DNA from: Asaia platycodi JCM 25414
GTDB lineage: Bacteria > Pseudomonadota > Alphaproteobacteria > Acetobacterales > Acetobacteraceae
DNA length: 64,000 bases
Direction: 5' to 3'
Assembly (NCBI RefSeq): GCF_000614545.1
Contig: NZ_BAKW01000002.1
Span: 1 to 64,000 of the forward strand
The position numbers and the translations under genes are program-made. Positions 40,304-48,850 of the stretch are shown piece after piece; position 1 is the stretch's first letter, and each line of letters opens with the position of its first letter. The notes beneath the pieces were generated by a model that saw only the letters and a program-made list of their open reading frames with translations, searched no databases and had not been told where the DNA came from.

Positions 40304-40326
40304 TATAATAACGATCATTGATCGTT
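40304..40326 (+). promoter_or_regulatory. Promoter -10 with overlapping 17-bp palindromic operator upstream of metQNI
   Basis: A TATAAT box (40304-40309) is directly followed by the perfect palindrome AACGATCATTGATCGTT (40310-40326). The core CGATCATTG recurs at 40238-40246. Position relative to the start of metQ (40 bases downstream) suggests repression of the methionine transporter. The -35 region is not clear. Confidence 0.5.
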
Positions 40327-40365
40327 TAATCTCCTGCCTCGCGCCAGGAACCGGGTGTCTCTCTC

Positions 40366-41180
40366 ATGTCCTTCGCTTCGCTGCCGCGTCGTACGGTGTT
40401 GTCCACGCTTCTTGCTACGCCTATGGCACTGGGGCTGCGCTCTGCCCGCGCGGCCGACAAGCCTATCCGCGTCGGTATCATGGCGGGGGAAGATGAGGAT
40501 ATCTGGCGTCTTGTCAGTCAGAACGCGCAGAAATCCGGCCTGACGCTCAAGATCGTCACGTTTTCCGATTATTCGACGCCGGACGAAGCGCTCGCGTCGC
40601 ATGATCTTGACGCAAACTCGTTCCAGCACATGCCTTTCCTCAAGGCCCAGAACGAGGGTCACGGGTTCAAGATCGTGCCTGTGGGCAATACCTATGTCGC
40701 GCCGATCGGGCTGTATTCGCGCAAATGGAAAACGCTTGCCACCCTGCCGAAAGGCGCGGTGATCGGTGTGCCGAACGACCCCAGCAATGAGGGGCGTGCG
40801 CTCCTGCTGCTCCAGTCGCTCGGCTTCATCAAGCTCTCGCCCTCGGCTGGCCTGCTGCCTACACCGCTCGACATCACCGAGAACCCGCATGATTTCACCA
40901 TACGTGAGCTGGATGCCGGTGTGGTGGGGCGTGCGCTGCCAGATCTTGATGCCGCTGTGGTCAATACCGACTGGGCGCATAAGGCCGGGTTGATGTCGTG
41001 CATGAGCGTCTGGCCCGTGAAGGGGTCAAGGATAACCCCTATATCTGCGTGATTGCCGTCAATAGCGACGATTCCCAGGCACCCTGGGTCAAGCCGTTGG
41101 TGAGCGCCTATCAGCAGCCGAATATCCGTCAGGCTCTGATCGATGTTTACGCCAATACCGTGATTCCTGCCTTTCCATGA
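40366..41180 (+). CDS. metQ: Methionine ABC transporter substrate-binding protein MetQ (frame interrupted)
   Basis: About 271 residues, NlpA family. The N-terminus [26 protein letters not shown] is a signal peptide with a twin-arginine-like start and no lipobox Cys, unlike the lipoprotein form in E. coli. Family motifs: [27 protein letters not shown] and [21 protein letters not shown]. The frame changes near 40990 (one base lost, TDWAHKAGL to [11 protein letters not shown]). The stop overlaps the metN start. Confidence 0.92.
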
Positions 41181-42207
41181 GTCTTCTAGACGTTTCGGAT
41201 CTCTCCTGCCGTTTCGGGTCGCAGACCGCGCTGAGTGCTGTCAGTTTTCAGGTTGAGAAGGGCGAGATCGTCGGGGTGATCGGCAGCTCGGGAGCGGGCA
41301 AGTCTACGCTTCTGCGCTGCCTTTGCGCGCTCGAACGCCCAACCGAAGGGCGCATCCTGCTCGATGGTGCCGATCTCACGCAGCTTTCCGAGCGCGAGCT
41401 TGTAGCCGCGCGTCGACAGGTCGGGCTGGTTTTTCAGCACTTCAATCTGCTAAATTCCCGCTCGGTGGCTGCCAATATTGCTTTGCCACTCGAAATCGCC
41501 GGCTGGTCAAAAGCCCGTATCGCCGAACGCGTCGAGGAATTGCTGATTCTCGTCGGGCTTGAGAAACACGGTCACAAGCGCCCGTCCCATCTCTCAGGCG
41601 GTCAGAAACAGCGTGTCGGGATTGCGCGTGCCATTGCCAATTCGCCGTCGCTGCTGCTTTGCGACGAGGCGACTTCTGCGCTCGATCCGCATACGACCGC
41701 CTCCATTCTGGAACTGCTGGCCGATATCAATCGCACGCTCGGCCTCACCATCATTCTCATTACCCATGAGATGGAAGTTGTGAGGCGTTTCGCCCATCGC
41801 GTTCTGGTGCTCGACACGGTGCGCTCATCGAGAACGGCAGCATGGCCACGCTGATGCGTGACAGCCGGGGCGATCCAAGGCTTGAGCGGTTGCTGGCTGA
41901 TACGCGACCTATTTTGCCTGAATCGATCAGGCACCAGCTCAGCGCTGATCCCATTCAGGGCGGTCTGACGCTCATGCGGATCGTGCTTGGCCCTGAGGTC
42001 GCGAAAATGCCTTTTCTCTCTCTTCTCACCACGAAATTCGATCAGCAAATCACGCTGGTTCAGGGCGGCACCCTCTCTTGCGGAGGCGATCTCCTGACCG
42101 ACATGATCCTGGCATTTTCTGCCCCCGTGACCGAGCCTCTCGGTGCGTTTCTCGATCAGCAGACCCATGTGATGGAGGTGCTCGGTTATGTACCGTCTGA
42201 TCGCTAG
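41177..42207 (+). CDS. metN: Methionine ABC transporter ATP-binding protein MetN (frame interrupted)
   Basis: About 343 residues. Walker [10 protein letters not shown] (38-46), signature [14 protein letters not shown], Walker [15 protein letters not shown]-loop ITHEM. The C-terminal part (residues 275-343) looks like the NIL/ACT-type domain through which intracellular methionine inhibits transport. One G is missing near 41818; restored, [17 protein letters not shown] is read. It overlaps metQ by four bases and metI by 20. Confidence 0.94.
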
Positions 42208-42837
42208 ACTTATTGCTGAATCGACGCTTCAGACCGTCGAGATGGTCGCAGCGTCGAGCTTCATCGCTGTGCTCTTCGGCCTGCCTCTGGCAGTACTCAT
42301 GATCGCGACCCGCCGCGTCGATCTTTATGACCTGCCCTGGCTGGGGCGCCCCATCGGCTGGGTGATCGACGTATCCGCGCCATTCCGTTCATTATTCTGC
42401 TGGTGCTGCTGATTCCCGTCACGCGCTTCATCGCAGGCACGTCGCTCGGCACCCTTGCCGCTATCGTACCGCTCTCGATTGCAGCCATTCCCTATTACGC
42501 GCGTATTGCCGAAATCTCGCTGCAGGAGATCGAGCCGGGTCTCATCGAGGCCGTGCGCGTCATGGGTGGCACACGCTGGATGGTCATTCGTTACGTCCTT
42601 ATCCCCGAAGCGCTGCCCGGCCTCCTCTCCGGTCTGACCGTTACCGCCATCACCCTCGTCGGAGCCTCTGCCATGGCAGGCGCCATAGGCGCCGGTGGGT
42701 TGGGCGACCTCGCCATTCGCTACGGCTATCAACGCTTCAACACGACCATCATGTTAGCTGTGGTTGCGGTGCTGATTTTGCTCGTGGGCGTGATTCAGGG
42801 GGCCGGAACGCTCGCTGTCAGAGCTGTGCGACGATAG
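42188..42837 (+). CDS. metI: Methionine ABC transporter permease MetI (frame interrupted)
   Basis: About 216 residues with five membrane helices. The cytoplasmic EAA-like loop is EPGLIEAVRVMGGTRWMVIRYVLIPEALPGLLSG and the end GAIGAGGLGDLAIRYGYQRFN is diagnostic for MetI. The frame changes near 42373 (one base lost; WVIDVIRAIPFIILLVLLIP restored). Last gene of the metQNI operon; a palindromic repeat follows. Confidence 0.94.
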
Positions 42838-42840
42838 GTA

Positions 42841-42954
42841 GATGGGGCTCTGCCCCAAACCCCGCCAGAGGCTTGCCTCTGGACTCGCTTTGTCTGTGTT
42901 GAAGCGGGGTGCAGGGGCCGAGGTCCCTGCCGGGTTCGGGCAGAGCCCGAGACA
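42841..42954. repeat. Palindromic intergenic repeat (REP-like)
   Basis: Contains GGGGCTCTGCCCC (42844-42856), AGAGGCTTGCCTCT, CAGGGGCCGAGGTCCCTG and CGGGCAGAGCCCG. It lies between convergent metI and the histidine kinase gene and resembles the elements near 1501, 5341 and 57510. Confidence 0.6.
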
Positions 42955-42956
42955 CG

Positions 42957-44543
42957 TTAAATCGGCAGAATGACGCTTGCCCGTAGGCCGCCTTCAGTGC
43001 GGTTGCTCAGCGTGACGTCACCGCCCTGACCGCGCAGGGTGGAGCGGGCGATGGCAAGGCCCAGCCCGGTACCGCCGGTTTCGCGGTTGCGGCTGGTTTC
43101 GGCGCGGACAAAGGGTTCGAACATGCGTTCGAGATCTTCCGGCGGCAGGCCGGGGCCACTGTCATCTATGCGGATGCAGACGGATTTTTCCTGATCGGGC
43201 CCGCGCACGCAGGCGACGCTGATCGAGACCGAGCCGCCATATTTCAGGGCATTCATCACCAGATTGGTCAGGGCGCGTTTCAGGGCCAGAGAGCGCGCCT
43301 TGATGCGGATGGGCGCCTGTGGCGGCTCATAGCTGACGTCTTCGGCAAGATCGGGGCGTGCCTCGGCGGCTTCGTCGGCGACTGTCTGCAGCATGGCGCT
43401 CAGATCGAGCGCGGTCATCGGCTCCAGTGTCGAGCTGTCGCGGCCGAAGGCGAGGGTGGCGGCGACCATGCTCTCCATTTCGTCCAGATCGGCCAGAAAC
43501 TTGTCGCGCAATTCGTCATCGTCGATGAACTCAGCGCGCAGCTTCAGGCGGGTAATCGGGGTACGCAGATCATGACCGATGGCTGTCAACATGAGTGTGC
43601 GGTCGGTCACGAAACGCCGGATGCGGGCAGCCATGGTGTTGAAGGCGACGGCTGCCTGACGGATTTCGGTCGGGCCAGCTTCAGGCAAAGGCTGGGCGTG
43701 TACGTTGCGCCCAAGCGCCGTGGCCGCATTGGCCAGCGTTGCGACAGGCGCGATAAGGCGATGCGAGCCCCACAGAATGAGCCCGCCACCGCAGATAGTC
43801 ATGAGGGCGAAGGAGATCATGAAAGTGGGCGAGCCGAACGGATTGGGTGGCCGCACCGTGTAGCTCATGACCAGCCAGCGATGATCGTCGGGCATCTGGA
43901 AAGACAGGGCATAATGCCGCGTGCTGGGCTTGTGGCCGATAATGACTCGCTCGGGGCGCAGCCTCGCAGGTAGCATGCCGATACCCGCCAGTGGCGGTGG
44001 CATGAAACCCTGGTTTCGCCGCTCTTCGGAGGGAAAACTCTCACCACCACTCGAAGGGGGCGCGCCGCCTTCGAAGGGGAATGGCGGATGGCCTTCACCA
44101 CCCGGAAAATCACCGGGACCGCCGCCAGGGGGAGGTCCACCGAAATTGGGTTCTTCCTGTCCGCCGGGCGGTCCGCCGCGCATCATCGGGTTCATGCCGA
44201 AGGGGAGCGGAATGAAAGCACCGGGAAGATGGGTATCGGGCTTGTTGTCGAAAATGATCTTGAAGTTCGACGGCACCTCGATCGCGGCTAGGCCGGCCTC
44301 GCGGTCGGAAGGGGGTAGCTCGACCAGAGTATGATAGATCGAAAAGGCGTGATGCTCGTTCTCATGCATCTCGGCCCTATCGGCGATATTGAGGTGATCA
44401 AGGGCGTGAATAGTCAGGCCGGCGGCCTGAACCACGCAGAGCCCCGCGATCAGAAGCAGATTGGTGCGCGCTCTCAGCGAGCGCGGCAGCAGATGCATCA
44501 CAGCGTTAGAGGCGTTCGACATCGGCGGCGAGAACATAGCCAC
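42957..44543 (-). CDS. Sensor histidine kinase (EnvZ-like) with Pro/Gly-rich periplasmic segment
   Basis: 528 residues, intact. A first membrane helix (about 28-46) and a second (about 241-258) bound a periplasmic domain that includes a roughly 70-residue Pro/Gly-rich, low-complexity stretch (residues 118-187). HAMP region follows, then the H-box AIGHDLRTPITRLK with phospho-accepting H324, N-box LVMNALKYGG, G1 IDDSGPGLPPEDLERMFEPF and G2 GGTGLGLAIA. Layout matches EnvZ/CpxA-type kinases. It partners with the response regulator immediately upstream; start codon could be 44543, 44522 or 44498 and overlaps the regulator's end in the first two cases. Signal unknown. Confidence 0.92.
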   Translation of the reverse strand: MAMFSPPMSNASNAVMHLLPRSLRARTNLLLIAGLCVVQAAGLTIHALDHLNIADRAEMHENEHHAFSIYHTLVELPPSDREAGLAAIEVPSNFKIIFDNKPDTHLPGAFIPLPFGMNPMMRGGPPGGQEEPNFGGPPPGGGPGDFPGGEGHPPFPFEGGAPPSSGGESFPSEERRNQGFMPPPLAGIGMLPARLRPERVIIGHKPSTRHYALSFQMPDDHRWLVMSYTVRPPNPFGSPTFMISFALMTICGGGLILWGSHRLIAPVATLANAATALGRNVHAQPLPEAGPTEIRQAAVAFNTMAARIRRFVTDRTLMLTAIGHDLRTPITRLKLRAEFIDDDELRDKFLADLDEMESMVAATLAFGRDSSTLEPMTALDLSAMLQTVADEAAEARPDLAEDVSYEPPQAPIRIKARSLALKRALTNLVMNALKYGGSVSISVACVRGPDQEKSVCIRIDDSGPGLPPEDLERMFEPFVRAETSRNRETGGTGLGLAIARSTLRGQGGDVTLSNRTEGGLRASVILPI

Positions 44544-45225
44544 CGCCGCGCACAGTCTTGATCATCTGCGCGTTGCGCCCGTCATCCTCCAGCTTGCGGC
44601 GCAGGCGACTGACGGCCACGTCGATGGCACGATCAAACGGACCGGCCTGCCGGCCACGCAGCAATTCGAGCAGCATGTCGCGGGTCAGAACACGGTTGGC
44701 ACGCTCCAGAAACGCCAGAAGCATGTCGTACTCGCCGCCGGTCAACGGAATCTCGGCGCCTTCAGGGTTGAGCAGGCGGCGACGGGCCGGTTCCAGAGTC
44801 CAGCCCGAAAAGCGGATCGTGCGGGAATCGGCAGAAAGCTTTTTGTCCGAACTATCGGCCGTGCGGCGCAGAACGGCACGGATACGTGCCAGTAATTCTC
44901 GCGGGTTGAAGGGCTTGGCCACATAGTCATCAGCGCCGAATTCGAGGCCGATGATGCGGTCTGTTTCATCGCTCATGGCGGTCAGCATGATGATGGGTAC
45001 ATTATCCTGACTGCGCAGCCAGCGGGCGATATCCAGCCCGCTTTCGCCCGGCAGCATAAGGTCCAGCACCACCAGCTGATAATGGCCGGCAGCCCAAGCG
45101 CGTCGGGCTTCGCGCCCGTCGCGTGCGGCTGTCACGCGGAAATGGTTGCGCTCCAGAAAGCGGCAGAGCAGCTCTCGGATCTCGCGGTCATCATCAACGA
45201 TCAGAAGGTGCGGGTTCGTATCCAT
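44506..45225 (-). CDS. OmpR/PhoB-family response regulator
   Basis: 239 residues, intact. Receiver domain with VDDDREIRELL and phospho-acceptor Asp in VLDLMLPGESGLD (about residue 56), conserved Lys in YVAKPFNPRELLARIRAVLRR; winged-helix DNA-binding domain with LLRGRQAGPFDRAIDVAVSRLRRKLEDDG and MIKTVRGGGYVLA. Co-transcribed with the histidine kinase; together they form an OmpR-EnvZ-type system. Targets cannot be deduced. Confidence 0.94.
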   Translation of the reverse strand: MDTNPHLLIVDDDREIRELLCRFLERNHFRVTAARDGREARRAWAAGHYQLVVLDLMLPGESGLDIARWLRSQDNVPIIMLTAMSDETDRIIGLEFGADDYVAKPFNPRELLARIRAVLRRTADSSDKKLSADSRTIRFSGWTLEPARRRLLNPEGAEIPLTGGEYDMLLAFLERANRVLTRDMLLELLRGRQAGPFDRAIDVAVSRLRRKLEDDGRNAQMIKTVRGGGYVLAADVERL

Positions 45226-45301
45226 AAATGTAACATTGGTCCGAATCGCTCTCGCGCCACAAGGGGGTGTTTCACTCCGTCACAAGTTGCGAAACCCTGT
45301 C

Positions 45302-46357
45302 TCAATCGAGCCAGGGAGGGGTCGGAAGGTTTTTCGCCCGCAGAAAGGACGGATTGAAGATCTTGGACTGATAACGCGCACCGCCATCGCAGAGGATTGT
45401 TACAATCCGATGCCCCTGTCCGAGTCGTTTTGCCACGCGAATCGCGGCAGCCACGTTGATTCCGGCTGAGCCGCCGAGCGAGATACCCTCACGATCCTGC
45501 AGCGAGAAAATCTGCTCCAGCGCCTCGGCATCGGGAATGCGCTCGGCATCATCTATGGTGATCCCCTCCAGATTGCCCGTCACGCGCGACTGCCCGATGC
45601 CTTCGGTGATCGAACCGCCCGAAACGCTGAGATCGTTTGATTTGACCCACCCATAAAGCCCCGACCCTTCAGGATCGGCCAGAACGATTTCGGGGCGCTT
45701 GCGGCCCGCTTTTTCTGCCAGTTCGCCCAGGCCAAGAGCAACGCCAGCCAGCGTGCCGCCTGTGCCGCAGGCGCAAGTGAAGGCATCGACCTTCCCGTCG
45801 AGCTGGTTCCAGATTTCGAGCGCCGTGGTGGCGCGATGGCCCTCGCGATTGGCGGTGTTATCGAACTGGTTGGCCCAGACGGCATTCTCGGTTTCTTCGG
45901 CGATGCGGCGCGACACATGAACGTAATTGCCCGGATCGCGGAACGGCTTGGCAGGCACCAGACGCAGATCGGCGCCGATCATGCGCAGGAAGTCGATTTT
46001 CTCCTGACTCTGCGTCTCAGGCATGACGATGATGGTGCGGTAGCCGCGTGCCTTGGCCACGAGGGTAAGCCCGATGCCGGTATTGCCCGCTGTGCCTTCC
46101 ACAATCACGCCGCCCGGCTTGAGCGTGCCGCGTGATTCGGCGTCGAGAATGATTGCGAGCGCCGCCCGGTCCTTGACCGAGCCACCCGGATTCATGAATT
46201 CCGCCTTACCGTAGATGTCGCAGCCCGTCGCTTCGGAGGCGAGCTTCAGACGGATGAGTGGGGTGCCCCCGATCGCGCCGATCATGCCGTTGGAAGGGCT
46301 CTGCCATCCGGGAGCTTTGCCCGAGAAAAGCGGAGAATTCGGGGTCTGCGTGGTCAT
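45302..46357 (-). CDS. cysK: Cysteine synthase A (O-acetylserine sulfhydrylase)
   Basis: 351 residues, PLP-dependent, making L-cysteine from O-acetylserine and sulfide. The PLP lysine lies in YGKAEFMNPGGSVKDRAA, GTAGNTGIGLTLVA forms the substrate-binding loop, and CACGTGGTLAG the phosphate cup. The length exceeds that of typical CysK (about 310-325), with a C-terminal extension FNPSFLRAKNLPTPPWLD that resembles CysK-type proteins with cystathionine-beta-synthase-like features. Start MTTQTPN at 46357 chosen; 46363 possible. Divergent from a rhodanese gene, which also handles sulfur. Confidence 0.92.
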   Translation of the reverse strand: MTTQTPNSPLFSGKAPGWQSPSNGMIGAIGGTPLIRLKLASEATGCDIYGKAEFMNPGGSVKDRAALAIILDAESRGTLKPGGVIVEGTAGNTGIGLTLVAKARGYRTIIVMPETQSQEKIDFLRMIGADLRLVPAKPFRDPGNYVHVSRRIAEETENAVWANQFDNTANREGHRATTALEIWNQLDGKVDAFTCACGTGGTLAGVALGLGELAEKAGRKRPEIVLADPEGSGLYGWVKSNDLSVSGGSITEGIGQSRVTGNLEGITIDDAERIPDAEALEQIFSLQDREGISLGGSAGINVAAAIRVAKRLGQGHRIVTILCDGGARYQSKIFNPSFLRAKNLPTPPWLD

Positions 46358-46429
46358 CTGCATTCCATCCTATACGTCTGCGGTTTGAGAGTTTAACGTC
46401 GCGACATGTAAAATAAATGAGGAAAAACG

Positions 46430-46831
46430 ATGGTCGACTGTATTTCAGCGCGCCAGGCATGGGAAGTTCTGGGCGCCGACAGGGAGGCAGTTCTGGTCGA
46501 TGTACGCACGCCCAATGAGTGGCAGACGGTCGGCCTGCCCAATCTGAGCACGCTCGACAAGGAAGTGATCGCATTGAGCTGGGACCCTTATGATGCCGCC
46601 GGGTTTGCTCAGGCGCTTCGCGACGCGGTGCCCTCTCTGACGACCCCGATATTGTTTCTCTGCCGCTCTGGCGTGCGCTCGCAGCAGACGGCGGAGCTTG
46701 CTGCTCATCTCGGTTATGAGAAAAGCGTCAATATCGTTGAAGGTTATGAAGGCCCGCCTGATGCTACGGGACAGCGTGGGCGTGTCTGCGGCTGGCAGTT
46801 TCAGGATCTGCCGCTGTTCTTTCCCGGTTGA
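46430..46831 (+). CDS. Rhodanese-like sulfurtransferase
   Basis: 133 residues, a single rhodanese domain. The active-site loop is FLCRSGVRSQQTA with the catalytic Cys (about residue 83), and LVDVRTPNEWQTVGLP is the N-terminal CH2-type motif. Intact. It transfers sulfane sulfur in cellular sulfur handling; partner unknown. It diverges from cysK and ends 5 bases from the convergent bioC-bioD gene. Confidence 0.9.
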   Translation: MVDCISARQAWEVLGADREAVLVDVRTPNEWQTVGLPNLSTLDKEVIALSWDPYDAAGFAQALRDAVPSLTTPILFLCRSGVRSQQTAELAAHLGYEKSVNIVEGYEGPPDATGQRGRVCGWQFQDLPLFFPG

Positions 46832-46835
46832 GCCC

Positions 46836-48221
46836 TCAATACCCCTGTAGACGCAGCACTCTGACGAGTTTTTCGGCCTCGATGGCGACACGCTCTGGCG
46901 TGACATCATCGAGAAGCGGGATTTCGGCCAGCACGCTGACGTTGCCGAAGCGTTCGATTGCGGCGCGATTGCCCGCATTCGGTGTCCCGCTCATCACAAT
47001 ACCTGCCACGACGATGCCACGCTCACGCAGGGCGGCGAGGCTGAGCAGCGTGTGATTGATGGTGCCGAGTCCGCTGCGACAAACAAGAATGACCGGAAGA
47101 TCGATCCCGGCCAGCCAGTCGATCAGCAGCGTGTCATCATTGAGCGGCACCATCAGCCCGCCTGCACCTTCCACGACCAGAGGCGTGTTGGTGTCGGGCA
47201 GCGCAAGTCTGTCGAGTGCGACCGTTACATTTTCGAGCGCGCCCGCGTCCTGAGGTGAAAGCGGAGCCTGAAAGGCATAGGCCGGAGAGATGATACGCTC
47301 CGGCGTCAGCCCCGCCAGTGTGATCACACTTGCCGTGTCGCCGGCTTCTTCACTCAGTCCGGTCTGGAAGGGTTTCCAGTAGGTGGCTCCGAGCGCTTTG
47401 GTGAGAATGGCAGAGACGAGGGTCTTGCCGATACCTGTGTCGGTGCCGGTAACGAAAAACTGCGGCTGTTTCACGGCAGAGCCGAAAGCGACCTGATAAT
47501 CCATGCTGTCTGCGTTCCTGTCGAAATGCTCCATGACCCGACGCAGATCGCGTGCGGGCAGAGGCGTGCTGCCGGTTCTGGGGGCGGTCGCGCCAATCGC
47601 TTTCAGATCGAGCAGAAACTGCCGCGCCGACCCGACCGGGTCGCTTAGCGTCGTGATACGCCATTGGCCCCGAAGCGTTGGGGGCCATTCGGCCTGCAAG
47701 TTGTCGAGCGTCGGATAATCTGGAAAGCCGCAGGGAAGACCGAGTGCCTCGCAGGAATTGCGCCATTGGGCGAAGCTGCCGCGCGCAAGCGTCGTGACCT
47801 CGATCCTGCCGCCCGGCGCCAGCAACTGGCCCAGACGTCGAAACGCTGCCTGCCGATCGGTAAACCATTGCAGGCAGAAGCTGGAGCAGATCAGGTCGAA
47901 AGGGCCATCCAGCGTCGGCGTCTCGGCGTCCATCACGTGAAATACCGCATCCGGCACGGTTTGACGGGTACGTTCGACCATCCGCGGAGAAAGATCGATT
48001 GCCGTGATCTGCACATGCGGGAAAAGCCTGCGCAGGGCGCGAGTCAGTATCCCCGTTCCGCAGCCGAGTTCGAGAATGCGCTTTGGCGCGCGGCGATCCG
48101 CATAGAGCGACGCCAGCTTGTCGGCGAGGGCGGATGCGGCGATGGCCTGCACGCGCGCTGCCCTGTCATAGAAATCGGCGCCGTCGAATCGCGACGCAAT
48201 TGTGCTGCGTGCGTCGGTCAT
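46836..48221 (-). CDS. Apparent BioC-BioD fusion (malonyl-ACP methyltransferase and dethiobiotin synthetase)
   Basis: 461 residues in one frame. Residues 1-250 are BioC: SAM site ILELGCGTGILTRA (49-62), AIDLSPRMVERTRQ, SSFCLQWFTD and LAPGG; the end YQVAFGSAVKQP aligns with the usual BioC C-terminus. From about residue 250, FFVTGTDTGIGKTLVSAIL begins a complete BioD with P-loop, KPFQTGL and VVEGAGGLMVPLND. BioC methylates malonyl-ACP to begin pimelate synthesis; BioD closes the ureido ring. There is no linker between the parts. A GTG at 47474 could start a separate BioD. The stop and start overlap the esterase gene by four bases. Confidence 0.85.
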   Translation of the reverse strand: MTDARSTIASRFDGADFYDRAARVQAIAASALADKLASLYADRRAPKRILELGCGTGILTRALRRLFPHVQITAIDLSPRMVERTRQTVPDAVFHVMDAETPTLDGPFDLICSSFCLQWFTDRQAAFRRLGQLLAPGGRIEVTTLARGSFAQWRNSCEALGLPCGFPDYPTLDNLQAEWPPTLRGQWRITTLSDPVGSARQFLLDLKAIGATAPRTGSTPLPARDLRRVMEHFDRNADSMDYQVAFGSAVKQPQFFVTGTDTGIGKTLVSAILTKALGATYWKPFQTGLSEEAGDTASVITLAGLTPERIISPAYAFQAPLSPQDAGALENVTVALDRLALPDTNTPLVVEGAGGLMVPLNDDTLLIDWLAGIDLPVILVCRSGLGTINHTLLSLAALRERGIVVAGIVMSGTPNAGNRAAIERFGNVSVLAEIPLLDDVTPERVAIEAEKLVRVLRLQGY

Positions 48222-48850
48222 GAGGCCGCTTTCAGGATCTCGGCAATAAGGTCGGCGCAGGCGTGAGGCGCGGTGACTGGCAGGAGATGCCCGCCTTCCA
48301 TCACGTGACGCGTCGCTTCGGGAAAGCTGGCTTCATGCATGGCTGTCGACACCAGCTCGTCCTGTGCGCCATGGATGGCGGTCAGGGCGCGACCCCATTG
48401 ACGCGCGGCCTCGCGTCCGTCCGCTTCGAGGAGGTCGGTCAGCCCGGTTTCGAGCACCCGTTTATCGAGCGCGGTATCGCAAGGAAGGAAAGGCTCGAAT
48501 TGCTGCCTGAACTGCGTGACGGTTTCTTCCGCCGCGCTGGCGAGGCGGCTGCGCATGCGTGCGAGTACCCGTTTCGGAATGCCCGGTGCGAAATCCTCCG
48601 ACTGGCTGAAGCGTGAGAAGCCATTCAAGGCGATGATTCCCCGGCATCGGGGTAGGTGGCGGGTCAGCGCCCAGAGCACCCCGGCGGAGTGGCCGATCAG
48701 GAAAAACGGGTCTTCAGGCAACGCCGTGACAGCAGGAGCGCCGCCATAACCACGTTCCACAAACACGGCGTCAGGCTGGCCCAGGGCCTGATAGAGGGGG
48801 CGCCAGAAGGCTGCGTCGAAGCTCCAGCCATGAGCGAAGACGAGTCTCAT
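48218..48850 (-). CDS. Alpha/beta hydrolase, probable pimeloyl-ACP methyl ester esterase (BioH-like)
   Basis: 210 residues. Nucleophile elbow GHSAG (residues 53-57, Ser55), oxyanion region FAHGWSFDAAFW at the start, and a C-terminal GGHLLP supplying the likely catalytic His; HGAQDELV may supply the Asp. Sits between bioF and the bioC-bioD gene with four-base overlaps on both sides, so it probably removes the methyl group from pimeloyl-ACP. It is shorter than E. coli BioH (256) and diverged, so it may be one of the non-orthologous esterases that replace BioH. The role is inferred from context. Confidence 0.75.
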   Translation of the reverse strand: MRLVFAHGWSFDAAFWRPLYQALGQPDAVFVERGYGGAPAVTALPEDPFFLIGHSAGVLWALTRHLPRCRGIIALNGFSRFSQSEDFAPGIPKRVLARMRSRLASAAEETVTQFRQQFEPFLPCDTALDKRVLETGLTDLLEADGREAARQWGRALTAIHGAQDELVSTAMHEASFPEATRHVMEGGHLLPVTAPHACADLIAEILKAAS

